Positions 45,390 to 56,699 of a stretch of DNA of 64,000 nucleotides are shown one piece after another. The stretch is from Aricia agestis (lineage: Eukaryota; Arthropoda; Insecta; Lepidoptera; Lycaenidae): contig NC_056422.1 of assembly GCF_905147365.1 (NCBI RefSeq), forward strand, positions 9,674,501 through 9,738,500. Direction: 5' to 3'. The notes beneath the pieces are model-generated. The model saw only the letters and a program-made list of their open reading frames with translations, was not told the DNA's origin and ran no database searches. The position numbers were made by a program, and so were the translations under genes. Position 1 is the stretch's first letter; each line of letters starts with the position of its first letter.

Positions 45390-45771
45390 GGAAATATGAA
45401 AAAAAAATTGACAGAGGGTTATTGACCGCTACCCTACGAATAATTAAAACTTTATTATTCGTAGCCGCTATCGCCGAGATTGACCGATAGGACACTGGAC
45501 AATTATTATAAGTACTGAGCGAAGTGATTTTATTTGAATGTCCTACAGATAGGTCATAGGAATGGTTACACTAGTTAGAGAGAGACGGACCAAGATTTAT
45601 GACCTCTCACTCGGCACGTGCTTAGACGCACAGTAAGCTTTCCAGTTATACGTAGTATATATTAATTCCATGGTCTGTGCTATTTCGATGAAAATTGAAA
45701 TGTCAACTGTCACTGTCACGTCAATTTCTTTTTGTGTCAAGTGCTACCTTTAGCGACTGTTTTGATTCACA

Positions 45772-46718
45772 ATGGTGAGATTTTAATTATAAAATATCGG
45801 ATAAATCCGTAAAGAAAACCTTTAATGAACGAGTTTTTAAAAGTGGCATGATGTGCAATTTATATAATATAAAGATATTTCTGTTGTGGCTCCCGTATAA
45901 TCATAATTTTAAAGATGTGAAAACTTGGTGTTCAATCTGAGTATTACTTTCAGGCCAAGCGTACCAAAAAGGTCGGAATCACTGGTAAATATGGCACACG
46001 TTATGGTGCCTCTCTCCGTAAAATGGTCAAGAAGATGGAAGTGACCCAACACGCCAAATACACTTGCTCCTTCTGCGGCAAAGTAAGTTAACACTTTTCT
46101 GCTTTATACTTACTTCTGCTTGAAAGAAACCGTACAATGTTAAATGGTTATCGAGGTATTATTTTTTGTAATTACAGACTTCCTAGCCACATTATTGTCA
46201 TGGTCTAGTAATTTGTTGGATTTGTTATTATTGTTAGTAACCTCAAAGTATGTTGCAACATCAGACTATTTTTGCTCTCTAGTTCAAAAAACATTGTTAG
46301 CACTTTCATTATCATTACTTTCAGTGTTTATCTTACCAATTTCTTACAATAAAAGTGACATTGTAAACATCTTTTATAACCACCAATTTTAACCCATCAA
46401 TCCCCAAGCGGCAGCAGGCTGGAGGCTGGAAGCCCACAATGGAGGTGTTAATGCAAATAAAGAACTGAATGAACTGAACTTACTGAATAATTTTACAATT
46501 ACCTTTGCTATAATCATTTTAAGTAACAGTGTTTCAAAATGTAGTCCTCTTAAATACTAATTATTGGTAAATTTCAGGACGCCATGAAGCGCAGCTGTGT
46601 TGGAATCTGGTCATGCAAACGGTGCAAAAGGACAGTTGCCGGAGGCGCTTGGGTTTTCTCAACCACCGCTGCTTCATCTTGCAGATCTGCTGTGAGGAGG
46701 TTGCGCGAAGTCAAGTAA
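45772..46718 (+). CDS. RpL37A: Ribosomal protein eL43 (L37a)
   Basis: A large-subunit cytosolic ribosomal protein. Three exons: 45772-45774 (only the ATG, then gtgaga), 45954-46082 and 46578-46718, giving 90 codons plus stop. The sequence is strongly conserved from AKRTKKVGITGKYGTRYGAS on. The zinc ribbon has CSFC (TCSFCGK) and later CKRC, as the family requires. It ends REVK, about two residues shorter than the human protein. AATAAA lies at 46735-46740. Splitting right after the ATG is common in ribosomal protein genes. The P-like element ends 92 bp upstream, so the promoter and start site must fit in 45681-45771 or use element sequence. Confidence 0.97.
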
Positions 46719-46740
46719 ACAACTAGGCTAAGAAAATAAA

Positions 46741-47620
46741 GAAAAAACAGTAATTTTTTAGTTTTATTTCATACATTTTACTGATACTTTCATCCTAACA
46801 TTCATTAGCAATATTATATAGTTTTAACCAAGACATGTATAATTATTGCTACTACTATGAATGCTCAGCAACCTAAAGTGGATGATGGCCTCTGACACAA
46901 GGTCTGGTATTGGATACAATCTGGAATTATTGATGTACAAGAATTTAATTGTCATTGGCAGGGAGGAATCCTATTAAAGATCATTTAATATTTGCATATA
47001 TTTTAAGATATAAATTTAGTTACTCCCTTTAGTTATTTTTTAATTATAACTTTCCTAGCGAGTTATAAGTTACTTCTTTGAAATTATTAAGTAAATCCTT
47101 CGATCAGGGATCCTTGGAAATGCTCTTGTATTTTATTGTTGTCGCGGGCATTTGTCATTGAGATAGGATGAATTCAAAACCATTTTTATCTCTTGTTGAA
47201 AATAATATTATGTACTGATAAATTTATGATAACAATACATAGTTTGTCAAGATATTCCCTTAAAAGTTTTAAATTATCATGTTATCTTAGCAAAGAAAGA
47301 TTGAAATTTCTGTACCATTAGATGTAAAATTTTGAATCCTGATTAAGTATTGAAAGGGCTAGGTGGAATAAAACAAAACTTAGAAGTTTAATCTATAATA
47401 AAATACTTAAAATAGTAAAGTATTAACAATTTCAAAAATATATTTATATTCAATATAGCACCAACCACTATGAGATATAATTCTTGAGCAAAAATTATAT
47501 CTTATGCTCTGATATTAAAATACATTAAATAAGTAAAATCTTAATTAACTATTAAGCACAATTCAATCAGTGGAGGAAAAAGGAAAATATTAAATAATAC
47601 TTAAGTTTTTTATCAAAAAT
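46741..47620. other. Intergenic stretch between two convergent genes
   Basis: RpL37A and the SLC41 gene converge here. Unique AT-rich sequence holding both 3' UTRs; no repeat or gene is recognised. Confidence 0.5.
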
Positions 47621-48943
47621 TCAGTCACCTACATCACTATCTTTATCTCCTATGGCATACAAAATATGGAAAGCTATTCCTAGCAATGCTGTACCTAGTA
47701 AATCTCCTAGAGCAGTCAAATAAGGTATAGCAGAGTTGTCCGGATCCAAACCCAGCTTCCACATCCAGTTTATTAAATAATGACTAATTGTTAACAACAA
47801 AAACACTTGGAAAACAGCAGCAGACATATAAATTAATATAAATATTGGTGTAAGTGATGTGTGACCAGCCTTTATGTATCCTATTGTGTAAATAAATATT
47901 AGCTGACTGGGTATAACCATTAGTAGTAGCAGCTTTGTGGTGCTGCCTAGTACTGAGTTCTCATAGGAGCCTGTGTGCAACAAAGTTGACAATCTCGAGG
48001 CATGAACAGCAACCATGTTGCCGCCAATACCATTGATAACAAGCTGAAACACAGCAACACCTTTATAGTTTGACACTGTATAGTCGAGTATCAATCCCCC
48101 TGCGCTACTTATGACCATAGCAGACACTACTGGCACCCAACCCTCGTCCAGGGCTTGTCTAGTGAAATTATTCTTCCATGCAACATATCCACAAATTGGC
48201 ACCAATGCAGCCCCAACAATGACAATAATAAATCTCAACACAAGATTTGACGCTAGAGAGTTGAACAACATAGACGCTATAAATGATAGCAGTGCCAAAG
48301 TTGTTAGGTCACCCAAGCTGGCAGCTATCGGTGTTGCTACATTATCTGGGTTTATATTTATCTCATTAGAAATAACTACAACACCGATCATAATCAAACT
48401 GAGGAAAAAACTGGCTAGAGATGCAGTCAATACACTGGAGGCACATAACAGTATTGCATGTTGTATATCAAACTCTCCCTTAGGTATCCAGCCCATAGCT
48501 ACAGCTACCATGGCTGCCAAAAATCCCACTAAATTTGCTTGACACTGTAGGAGACACAAATTTCCAACCACAAGTGACAATAGATGTGTTTTCATGTGTC
48601 CCAAATGAGCGTGAGTTGAGAGTCTAGATGCTAAGGTCATTTCCAAATTTCCTTTCAACCCAAGCAGAGCAGGCACCAAGATGTAGACCTCGGGAATTTT
48701 TTGGAACACTTGCCAATGTTGTACTTTATCTAGAAGCAAACTCGCTGCGACCATTCCGAATCCGGCTACGAGAAACGACACGAACATTTGGACGGCGGCG
48801 ACCCAGGAATTCTCGCTTTTTATTATATCTGGTGGTTTATTTTCGCCAGTGGTCGAGTTGAAGTCTGCCATGATCTCCGTTTCGGTGCCACTTTCCGAGA
48901 GTCGCATCATTTTCGCTCTGTTTATTACTAATGAACTCATCAA
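47621..48943 (-). CDS. SLC41-family Mg2+ transporter (MgtE-like)
   Basis: A single open frame of 440 residues, with no introns. SLC41 proteins move Mg2+ across the plasma membrane or inner membranes and are related to bacterial MgtE. The protein is two homologous halves. Half 1 has PALLGLKGNLEMTLASRLST (91-110) and NPDNVATPIAASLGD (198-212). Half 2 has NGIGGNMVAVHASRLST (304-320) and DPDNSAIPYLTALGD (400-414). These acidic PDN...P...GD motifs line the ion path in this family. About ten hydrophobic segments run from 48 to 430, after a polar N-terminus of about 45 residues, which is short compared with vertebrate SLC41A1. Further in-frame Met codons (2, 12, 13, 26) leave the start uncertain. 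It is divergent from the GALNT gene at 50438. Confidence 0.93.
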   Translation of the reverse strand: MMSSLVINRAKMMRLSESGTETEIMADFNSTTGENKPPDIIKSENSWVAAVQMFVSFLVAGFGMVAASLLLDKVQHWQVFQKIPEVYILVPALLGLKGNLEMTLASRLSTHAHLGHMKTHLLSLVVGNLCLLQCQANLVGFLAAMVAVAMGWIPKGEFDIQHAILLCASSVLTASLASFFLSLIMIGVVVISNEININPDNVATPIAASLGDLTTLALLSFIASMLFNSLASNLVLRFIIVIVGAALVPICGYVAWKNNFTRQALDEGWVPVVSAMVISSAGGLILDYTVSNYKGVAVFQLVINGIGGNMVAVHASRLSTLLHTGSYENSVLGSTTKLLLLMVIPSQLIFIYTIGYIKAGHTSLTPIFILIYMSAAVFQVFLLLTISHYLINWMWKLGLDPDNSAIPYLTALGDLLGTALLGIAFHILYAIGDKDSDVGD

Positions 48944-50437
48944 TTACTGGTTTTTATATGAACACGTATAAAAAATAAAATGCAGCTATTAACCGCTATA
49001 AGTACTGCGTTTGATAAGATTGCAACATGTAAACAAGCTAAAAACAAGTATCATTTGTGATTTATTACTCAACCTTTAGTACACCATAATGTACAACTAT
49101 AACTTTTTACAATTTACTTTATTTAAAATCATTTTTGGACTAGCTCCATTACATTGACGACTGAACTTTTTATTTTCACAACTTGAACACAAACTCAAGG
49201 AATGAAAGGAGAATCTCAAAATTCACAAGTCAAATGTCAATTTTGACATAGATGACGTTCCTTATTTGACAGTGTCATTTGACGTCGAGTTTTTTTTCTT
49301 GGAATATATGACTAAAACATTGACCCAACCCAGTTGGGCCAACTTCGCTAACATTATTAATCTTGGAATTTTCCAAATTATAAAAACTAGAAAGATAATA
49401 ATAATCGGCCAAGTGCGAGAAGGACTCGCACACGAAGGGTTCCGTACCACTATAGAGCAAAAATTGCCAAAAAAAATTGTTTTAGTTTATTTTCATTTTA
49501 CTTTATATTTTACTATTAATTATTAAGGTAAGTATATATACAAATTGAATATTTTGTGAACATTTCAAGTGCCTATCTGTTGTTTTTATTGAAATAGAGC
49601 AAAAAAAAATAATCACGTTTGTTGTATGAAACCCCCGTTAAATATTAAATTTATTCAGATAATACACAAACTGTGAAAATTTCAGAAGCCTACCTAAAGC
49701 GGATCTTGAGATACAGCCTAGAGACAGACAGACGGACAGACAGACATCGAAGTCTTAGTAATAGCCAATAGGTACCCGTTTTTACCCTTTGGGTGCGTTA
49801 CCCTAAAAATAAGGTAAAATAAGGATCCTGATAAGGTGCCCGATAGGGTTATTTGACAGTTTTTCCATACTCTAATCTGTCAAATTAAGGCTAAAGCAAG
49901 GCAACGTATCCGATCGCAAATGACACGACATTAGAAAGCTTGACTTTTGTAATTTGACGTATTCAGTAAAGTTCATTTGTGTTGTAAGTGTGCGTTTACA
50001 TTTGATTTTTTATGGCTAGTGACCCTTTTTTTTAGGTTTATTATAAATAGACTACAAATTAACAAGTCATAAGTGATAAGGCCTCAGTTTTATGATTTTT
50101 GGGTAAGTCGATTTACGAAATATTTCATGTAAAACGAGTGAACAATCGTAATTTATCATGACTCCGGTTTTACACAGAATCCGGGAACCTACTTCGGCAA
50201 TTCTTTGTAGAACATAAAGTTAAGACTATCCAATGAAAAATACATGTGTCTTTTACTTGAACAGTGAGCTTAAAATGTGAAATGCAAGTACTGAACCTTG
50301 GGAATCATGTGAATTAAGTTTACTTGGGAATCATGTGAATTAAGTTTAAATCTTTGTTCCTTAGGTCTTGTTAGAAGTGGTTTGACATGTGGCATTAAAA
50401 GAATATAGCCGACCGCTTATATTTTTACACAACAAAC
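48944..50437. promoter_or_regulatory. Divergent promoter region of the SLC41 and GALNT genes
   Basis: A 1.5-kb gap between two divergent start codons. A copy of the ggttccgtaccc-type repeat occupies 49403-49808. Short tandem duplication near 50300-50345 (cttgggaatcatgtgaattaag occurs twice). No clear TATA box. Confidence 0.5.
49403..49808 (+). mobile_element. Dispersed repeat ending GGGTGCGTTACCCT
   Basis: Same family as 3479-3917. It starts atcggccaagtgcgagaag and ends with gacagacagacatcgaagt, then tttaccctttgggtgcg. Confidence 0.75.
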
Positions 50438-53400
50438 ATGTTCAGAACAAAGATTAGAATACATACATGTCGAATAATTTTGCTCACATCTCTCGTATGG
50501 CTTCTTGTTGATGTCGCGCTCTTGGCACTCTATTCGGACTGCATAGGAGATGGATGGAATTGCAGTAAGAAACCATCCAGTGAAATTGCCATAAAGGTAT
50601 GTTCATTTACAGTTTAACTAAATCTTAGTCTTAAATGTTCCTAAGTTAATAGTTGGAGTAGTTGTTAGTTCAAACAGATGTAGTCAATTAAGATATAATA
50701 ACATTCTTTTTCATGAATCATTCTAAGTAGAATCACATACTTTTACTAAGTTATGTGTCTAAAGATTCAATATCATCACAATCTTACAACTCTTAAGTTT
50801 AAACTATAATAAGATTATAATTATATAATAGTTGTTTCTAAGGGTATATTTAAAGCCTCTTGAAATAAACAATTTCTGTAGCATAATGAAGAATTTGGAG
50901 GGAAAAGGGCAGCCATTGCAGCTGCTCTTAAAAATGATATAGATGATGATGACACTAATATTGAAGAAAATGAAGTGGAGCAAGACATAGGTGATGATGG
51001 ACTGATGCTGCCTCCATATCCAAAGTCCAGGCTGAAGAGGTGGGCCCCAGCTCCGACGATCCTACCTCGTGGTGATGGCCCTGGTGAATTGGGTAAGTGG
51101 ATTTAGTATTTTTCAAGTGATATCTAAGGCCTATTTGCATAGATATTGGTTAAAGTTAACCATGGGCTAAAGTCATGATAATATCTTTCTCCATGTGCTG
51201 ATATATTATATGAATGACAATAAGTCCTAAATCCATATGAGTAACATTAAATGATAGCAGCATAGTATAGTAGAATTTTTTTAAGTCTGGCACCTGTGAC
51301 ACAAGTTACCAGTTACCACAGGGCCATATGTGGTGTGAAGGGTCCATAAATAAAATAATAAAAAAAAATATCACAAAGTTTCATTTTCTAACAGGTAAAG
51401 CGGTGAATATTCCGATTGAGGATGAGAAAATTATGTTAGAGAAGTTCCAAGAGAATCAGTTCAACCTGATGGCCAGCGACATGATATCACTGAACAGATC
51501 TCTCACTGACGTCAGAGTTGAGAAGTAAGCTTTTATTTACACTCATATACTCTTATTTACTTATGCTTATAACCATTAAATACAAGGGCTCAGAACTGGT
51601 ATTTTTTAACTGGGCCCCGGGTTAAAACACTCTTTAACCAGGTTTTTGGATAAGTGTTAGCTCGGAGCATAACCAAGATGCGAGCGGTATTGCTTCTGAA
51701 ATGAACCTGGTTAATTCCTCGCGGAAAGTAACTAGTGCAGTGATATCTTCTATCCCTTTGTAGTGCACCATCTAATAGGCCAGGGGACACCAATTAGTTA
51801 CGCTTGGGGTCCGTTTTAAGGAATGAAATGACCTTCGCAATGAGGAAAGTAATCATTTTTGTTGCTAATTATCTGTCTGAAGTTTGAAGTTATATTGGTG
51901 CAATTAAACGAAGTTCATCTTCGAAAATGTTTGGTCGGTGGTCCGCACACAATGGGTCGGCGGTCCGGATGCGGACCGCGGTCCGCCATTTGGTGACCCC
52001 TGCAATAGGCCATAGCTTGTTTATTTCTTTTCAATGTGTGGACAATGGGTGAGGGTGGTGGTGTGTGTGAGTGGGCGGGACGAACATAAATGCGCGCTTT
52101 TATAATTTTGGACGTGGCGGTAATGTCGTCGACGTCCGCAGTAGAACGATAACATAGCTTGTAAAATGTAAAGTGTATATGTAAGTAAAATGTATGGAAA
52201 TATAATATGAAGACGCTTTTAAATTTCCGTCAATGATAACTTTTTAACGTGCACGTTAGAGAACATCACGACGTCTCCACTCTTCTGAACCGCACACGTC
52301 CGCGGTGCGTAAAATCAAAAGGGCATTTAACGTACCCAACGTGTTATAGTGTAAGTCGGCGTCCACGGTAACGTGACGTCCGGAATTATAAAAGCGCACA
52401 ATCGTGAACGGTTCTAACTGGTATTTTGAGCAGAAGCAGTTTCATTTTGCTCTTTGAACAAAACCAGGAATAATTTCGGTCTGTTCCAAGCGGAATCGAA
52501 ATGAAAACGGTCTTTTGTTGTATGTCATTCCTATCGAACAGGATCGCGAATACGTTTCTGAGCCCTGGTAAATGCATGAGTTCCAAGGGATGTTGGGCAA
52601 AGGAAAAGGGAGTACCTGGCCATTTAAATACCCTGTGCTATCTCCTGAATTATTCATTATTAGAAGTGATGGTTTGCGATAAATTTTGTCAGATATAACA
52701 TTAATACAGTCATTAATATTTTATTAACAAAATACAATCCCTAAAATATAATTTTGTGCGTTTCTCTAATTTTAATAACTTCTTTTTGATGAAATTATAG
52801 TTCACAGTGTATTAACTAAACTCATGTTGTTAACAGATGCAAAGACAAGAGGTATCCGAAGCTCTTGCCTACTACAAGTGTTGTTATTGTGTTCCACAAT
52901 GAAGCTTGGACAACACTCCTGAGAACAATATGGAGTACAATCAATCGTTCACCGAGACCGCTGTTGAGGGAAATTATACTTGTTGATGATGCCAGTGAAA
53001 AAGGTAAGAGTAGTAAGTAAGAAAAAATACGTGTGGCACTCGTGGACTGCCGCGGTAAAGCTATTGCATAGCATTTTTTATCAACTTATGCAATTATAAT
53101 TACGTCAAGTCGCACGCACACAAACACCGTGCCGAATTCTGCCGAACTAAAACGACGTTAGACGATGTACCGCTGTGCCGATTGCAGGGGGTGTTAGGTT
53201 TATTTCGTTACGGAATTTGTCGATTCAGTCGCCGCTCTTAAAGCCCGCGATAAAAGCTTGGCAAGAGTATTAATATTAGTTGCGGGGGGGGGGGGGGGGG
53301 GGGCAGCTGCTCCCCGCTTGATCATGTTGACGTCCCTACCTAAGTATATTATCTAGTACCTTCATCTATAAAAATTAAAAAAAAAACGATTTTTTGCCAT

Positions 53401-56400
53401 TTGTTTGCAATACAATATTTTTACAACTAAAAATTATAAATTTTTTATTCTTTATAAACACAACTTATAATAAACACAATAAAAAATCTGATTGGCCCCC
53501 CCTGGCCCAGAACCTAGGTAATTTGCCTCCCCCTGGCCTAGAACCTGGGTACACCCAATAGGTATTATAGCATGGTGTAAATATTTTAATTTTAAAAGCA
53601 TTATTTTCTCTGCTCTACTTTTCATGTAGAAATGCAACATTACAGAAGTCACTTGTTGTTGCTTTTAAGTGTTAAATGGTTTTATTAAAGAATATTTTGT
53701 TGTTTAATGTAAAACAAAATACCAAAAGTACATATCTACTTATCTAAAATTACGTACGATCATAAAATTTCAAACAAACATAAAAACAAAAAATGATACT
53801 AAAGTACATATATGTAGTAATAAACTAAAACTTAAAACAACATTATATGAAAGTATCAATTTTCATACTTCACAATTTGTAGAGTAGCAGTTTTAAATAC
53901 CATTTCGTTCATTCCTTGCTAATGACATTATAACGATTATGTTTAATATTAATAACTGTTTAGTCAGTGTTAGTGTTTATGAAATGAATGCCTACCTGCC
54001 TTGCCTTGAAGACATTATAAGCAAGGCAAGGCAATAGTAGAAAAGAGTGAATATTTCCCTATCCTCGTTATTGACCCTAGTTTCGCAATATAAAAACATG
54101 TAATATCTATGCAAACTATTATTGTTTCTTAACCTTATAACTTGGTAAAGCCAAAATTAAGTATGGCGATGATTTCGGCGGTCTAAGGACCGTATAAATA
54201 GTCAGTACTCAAGATGTATCTCGGTCTCAAGACACGGTTCAGGCTCTGTGATTCGTTCGCTGTCAAAATTTGGACCAATCACAGAGCCGAACCGCGTCTT
54301 GAGACCGGGTCGAATCTTAAGTACTGACTATTTATACTGGCCTAAATATTTATGTAAGTAAGGTAAAAGCACTAATGGCAGACGCTCTAAGGAAACATGG
54401 GACATTTGAATGTTGTAAAATATATATTTATTAAAATAAAGGATTGATAAATTCTTCCATGTCTTTAGTAACTCTTACAAAATAAAACTATTATGATTAT
54501 TATAACATTAAAAAAAATATATATTATGATTATTCACTGACAAATCAATTAAAAAATAAATTATTGGTCTTTTTGTAAACTTAGTCATAACAACTAATAG
54601 ATCACAGAAAACGAACATCACTAATAGTAGACACCAATATGAACTAATAGTTGACATATAACATTACATTACATTTAACATTTTTCCTATTATTAGGTAT
54701 TTATTTGCCGTTTTTCAAAAGATCTCATTTACTTCATCATAGTAACTACATGTATATGAAATATTATCCACGTTGTCTCCAGATTCTATCCATTCTTCTT
54801 CCATGCTGAAACTATCTTTCCTTTTATATTTTTATTTTTCATATATTTTTTCCTAGCAAATTTATTAATTTTTCAGTCTTTAGTCTCCACGCTTCTCTTG
54901 CCTCTTCTTTTTTCTTCTTAATTTTCTCAGCTCTCCTTTTTCTTCTTTTTACCGCTAAAAAACTTAAGCAATCGATTTTTAGATCAGACAAGGTCTAATA
55001 TGTCAATTTTCAGGTACAGTAGTTTTAATTTGTTAGCTTGTTAATAGATTTATATTTTCAGAGAATATTGATGATATTTGCAATAAATAAACTACAAAAT
55101 AACTTTAGTATGTATTGCAACATGATGATATGAGTTCCATATCATCTATTAGGTTTTTTAACATTTTCAAGAACTACTTTAGCCACCCTTTATATTGTTA
55201 GTAGACACCCGTTATATTGTTAGGGAAAACGGATAAAAAATCATAAATAAACATTAATTAGTGTAAACAACATGACCATTAATCCAATGAAATCAATAGA
55301 AATTACAAAAAATCTAATAAATGTATTCAAAACTTACGTGCAAAATTTCGCCTTCCTTAACCTATTTGCTAAGAAACTGCCGAGCGCGAGTTGACGCGGT
55401 CACATTTTTTACGAAAACTGATCCCATTTTAAAATTTTGTTCCCGAAGGCGTCCCTAATATATTTTTTCACGTCAACAGATAGCTTGAGAAGCTTATAAA
55501 ATTTATAGTGTTGAGAAAAAATTAGACTAATTCTTATTTTTATGGTATTTTTGTCGTAAGTGTCATCTAATAGTCTACCATTAGTGCTCTTACCTTATAT
55601 GGTTTTTTGACAGCTTGAGCCATTTCATTTAACGGTTTATAATTTTTTAATTACGTGCTGATTGATGATAGTTGACCGTAATGTAGATAATTATTAATAA
55701 TAGGTAATTAGTTAAATTTCGTAGCGATTCCTGGTATTCTTAAAAAAACTCAAGAACGATCTATGCCCAGTTTCCGAAGTTTTTTTGGCAGGAGAACTTA
55801 TCAATTTATCAGCGTTGAGACAGCCGGACAGACATCGAAGTCTCAGTAATAGGGTCCCGTTTTTACCCTTTGGGTACGGAACCCTAAAAATAGTTTAAAA
55901 ACACGCTTTAAAAAAATATTGCATTGTCATTAGCTCTCAATACGTAGGCAAAGTTTCGAATTAATTAGACTACTGGTGATTTAACACAAACCGGACACTA
56001 GACTCTTAACATTTAACTAGAGTACTAGCATATTATACTGATGTAGCTATCCCCTTACTAATAAACGTTGTATAAGCTTTGAATAGTTATACAGTGTTTT
56101 GTTCCTGTCACACAAGTGACATTTATAATTGGATGGAAGAAGACAAAACACTGTATAACTATTCAAAGCTTATACAGCGTTTATTAATAAGGGGGTCAGT
56201 GTTTATTAGGGAAAGTTCACGACATCCTCGGTTCGCGGTTCGCGATGAACGTTATGTCCTTGACATTACAGCACGAGGTGCCCCGACTACTAAATGCTCA
56301 TCTCGTCCGCACGAGGCTAATCGGAATTCTTTTGAGGTATATCGTACAGTCGTAAAGATAGGTGACTATTAATGTCAGACGACCTCTGTGGCTCAGTGGG

Positions 56401-56645
56401 TGGGCTGTCGGTAGCTCAAGCCGGGGGTCGCGGGTTCGAATCCCGCCGACGGAACAAAAAAGTTTTCAAAGTTCCTGGGTCATGGATGTGTATTAAATAT
56501 GTGTATCATATAATAAAAATCTTAAATATATGTATAGTATAAAAGTATTAAATATATTTCCGTTGTCTGGTACCCGTAACACAAGTCCTTCAGGTACTTA
56601 CCACGGGGCCAGACTGACGTGGTGTGAAGCGTCCATAGATATTAT

Positions 56646-56699
<54 letters not shown>

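Larger units (their letters stand above)
42185..45672 (+). mobile_element. P-superfamily-like DNA transposon
   Basis: The element is 3488 bp. The 28-bp inverted ends, 42185-42212 (starts CATGGAATTAATATATACTA) and 45645-45672, are perfect. The 8-bp target duplication GTCTGTGC at 42177-42184 and 45673-45680 is perfect too. P elements have ends starting CATG, 8-bp duplications and a transposase with an N-terminal THAP domain. This one carries THAP exons (42743-43860) but no recognisable catalytic region. Two later insertions lie inside it (44542-44842 and 45201-45389), plus a dispersed repeat at 43023-43205. The insertion point is 92 bp before the RpL37A start codon. The element is probably non-autonomous. 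hAT elements also make 8-bp duplications, but the THAP domain and CATG ends favour P. Confidence 0.75.

Noticed and set aside
56381..56456. Functional tRNA gene
   Set aside because: A and B boxes are present, but the acceptor arms do not pair and a SINE body with poly-A follows.
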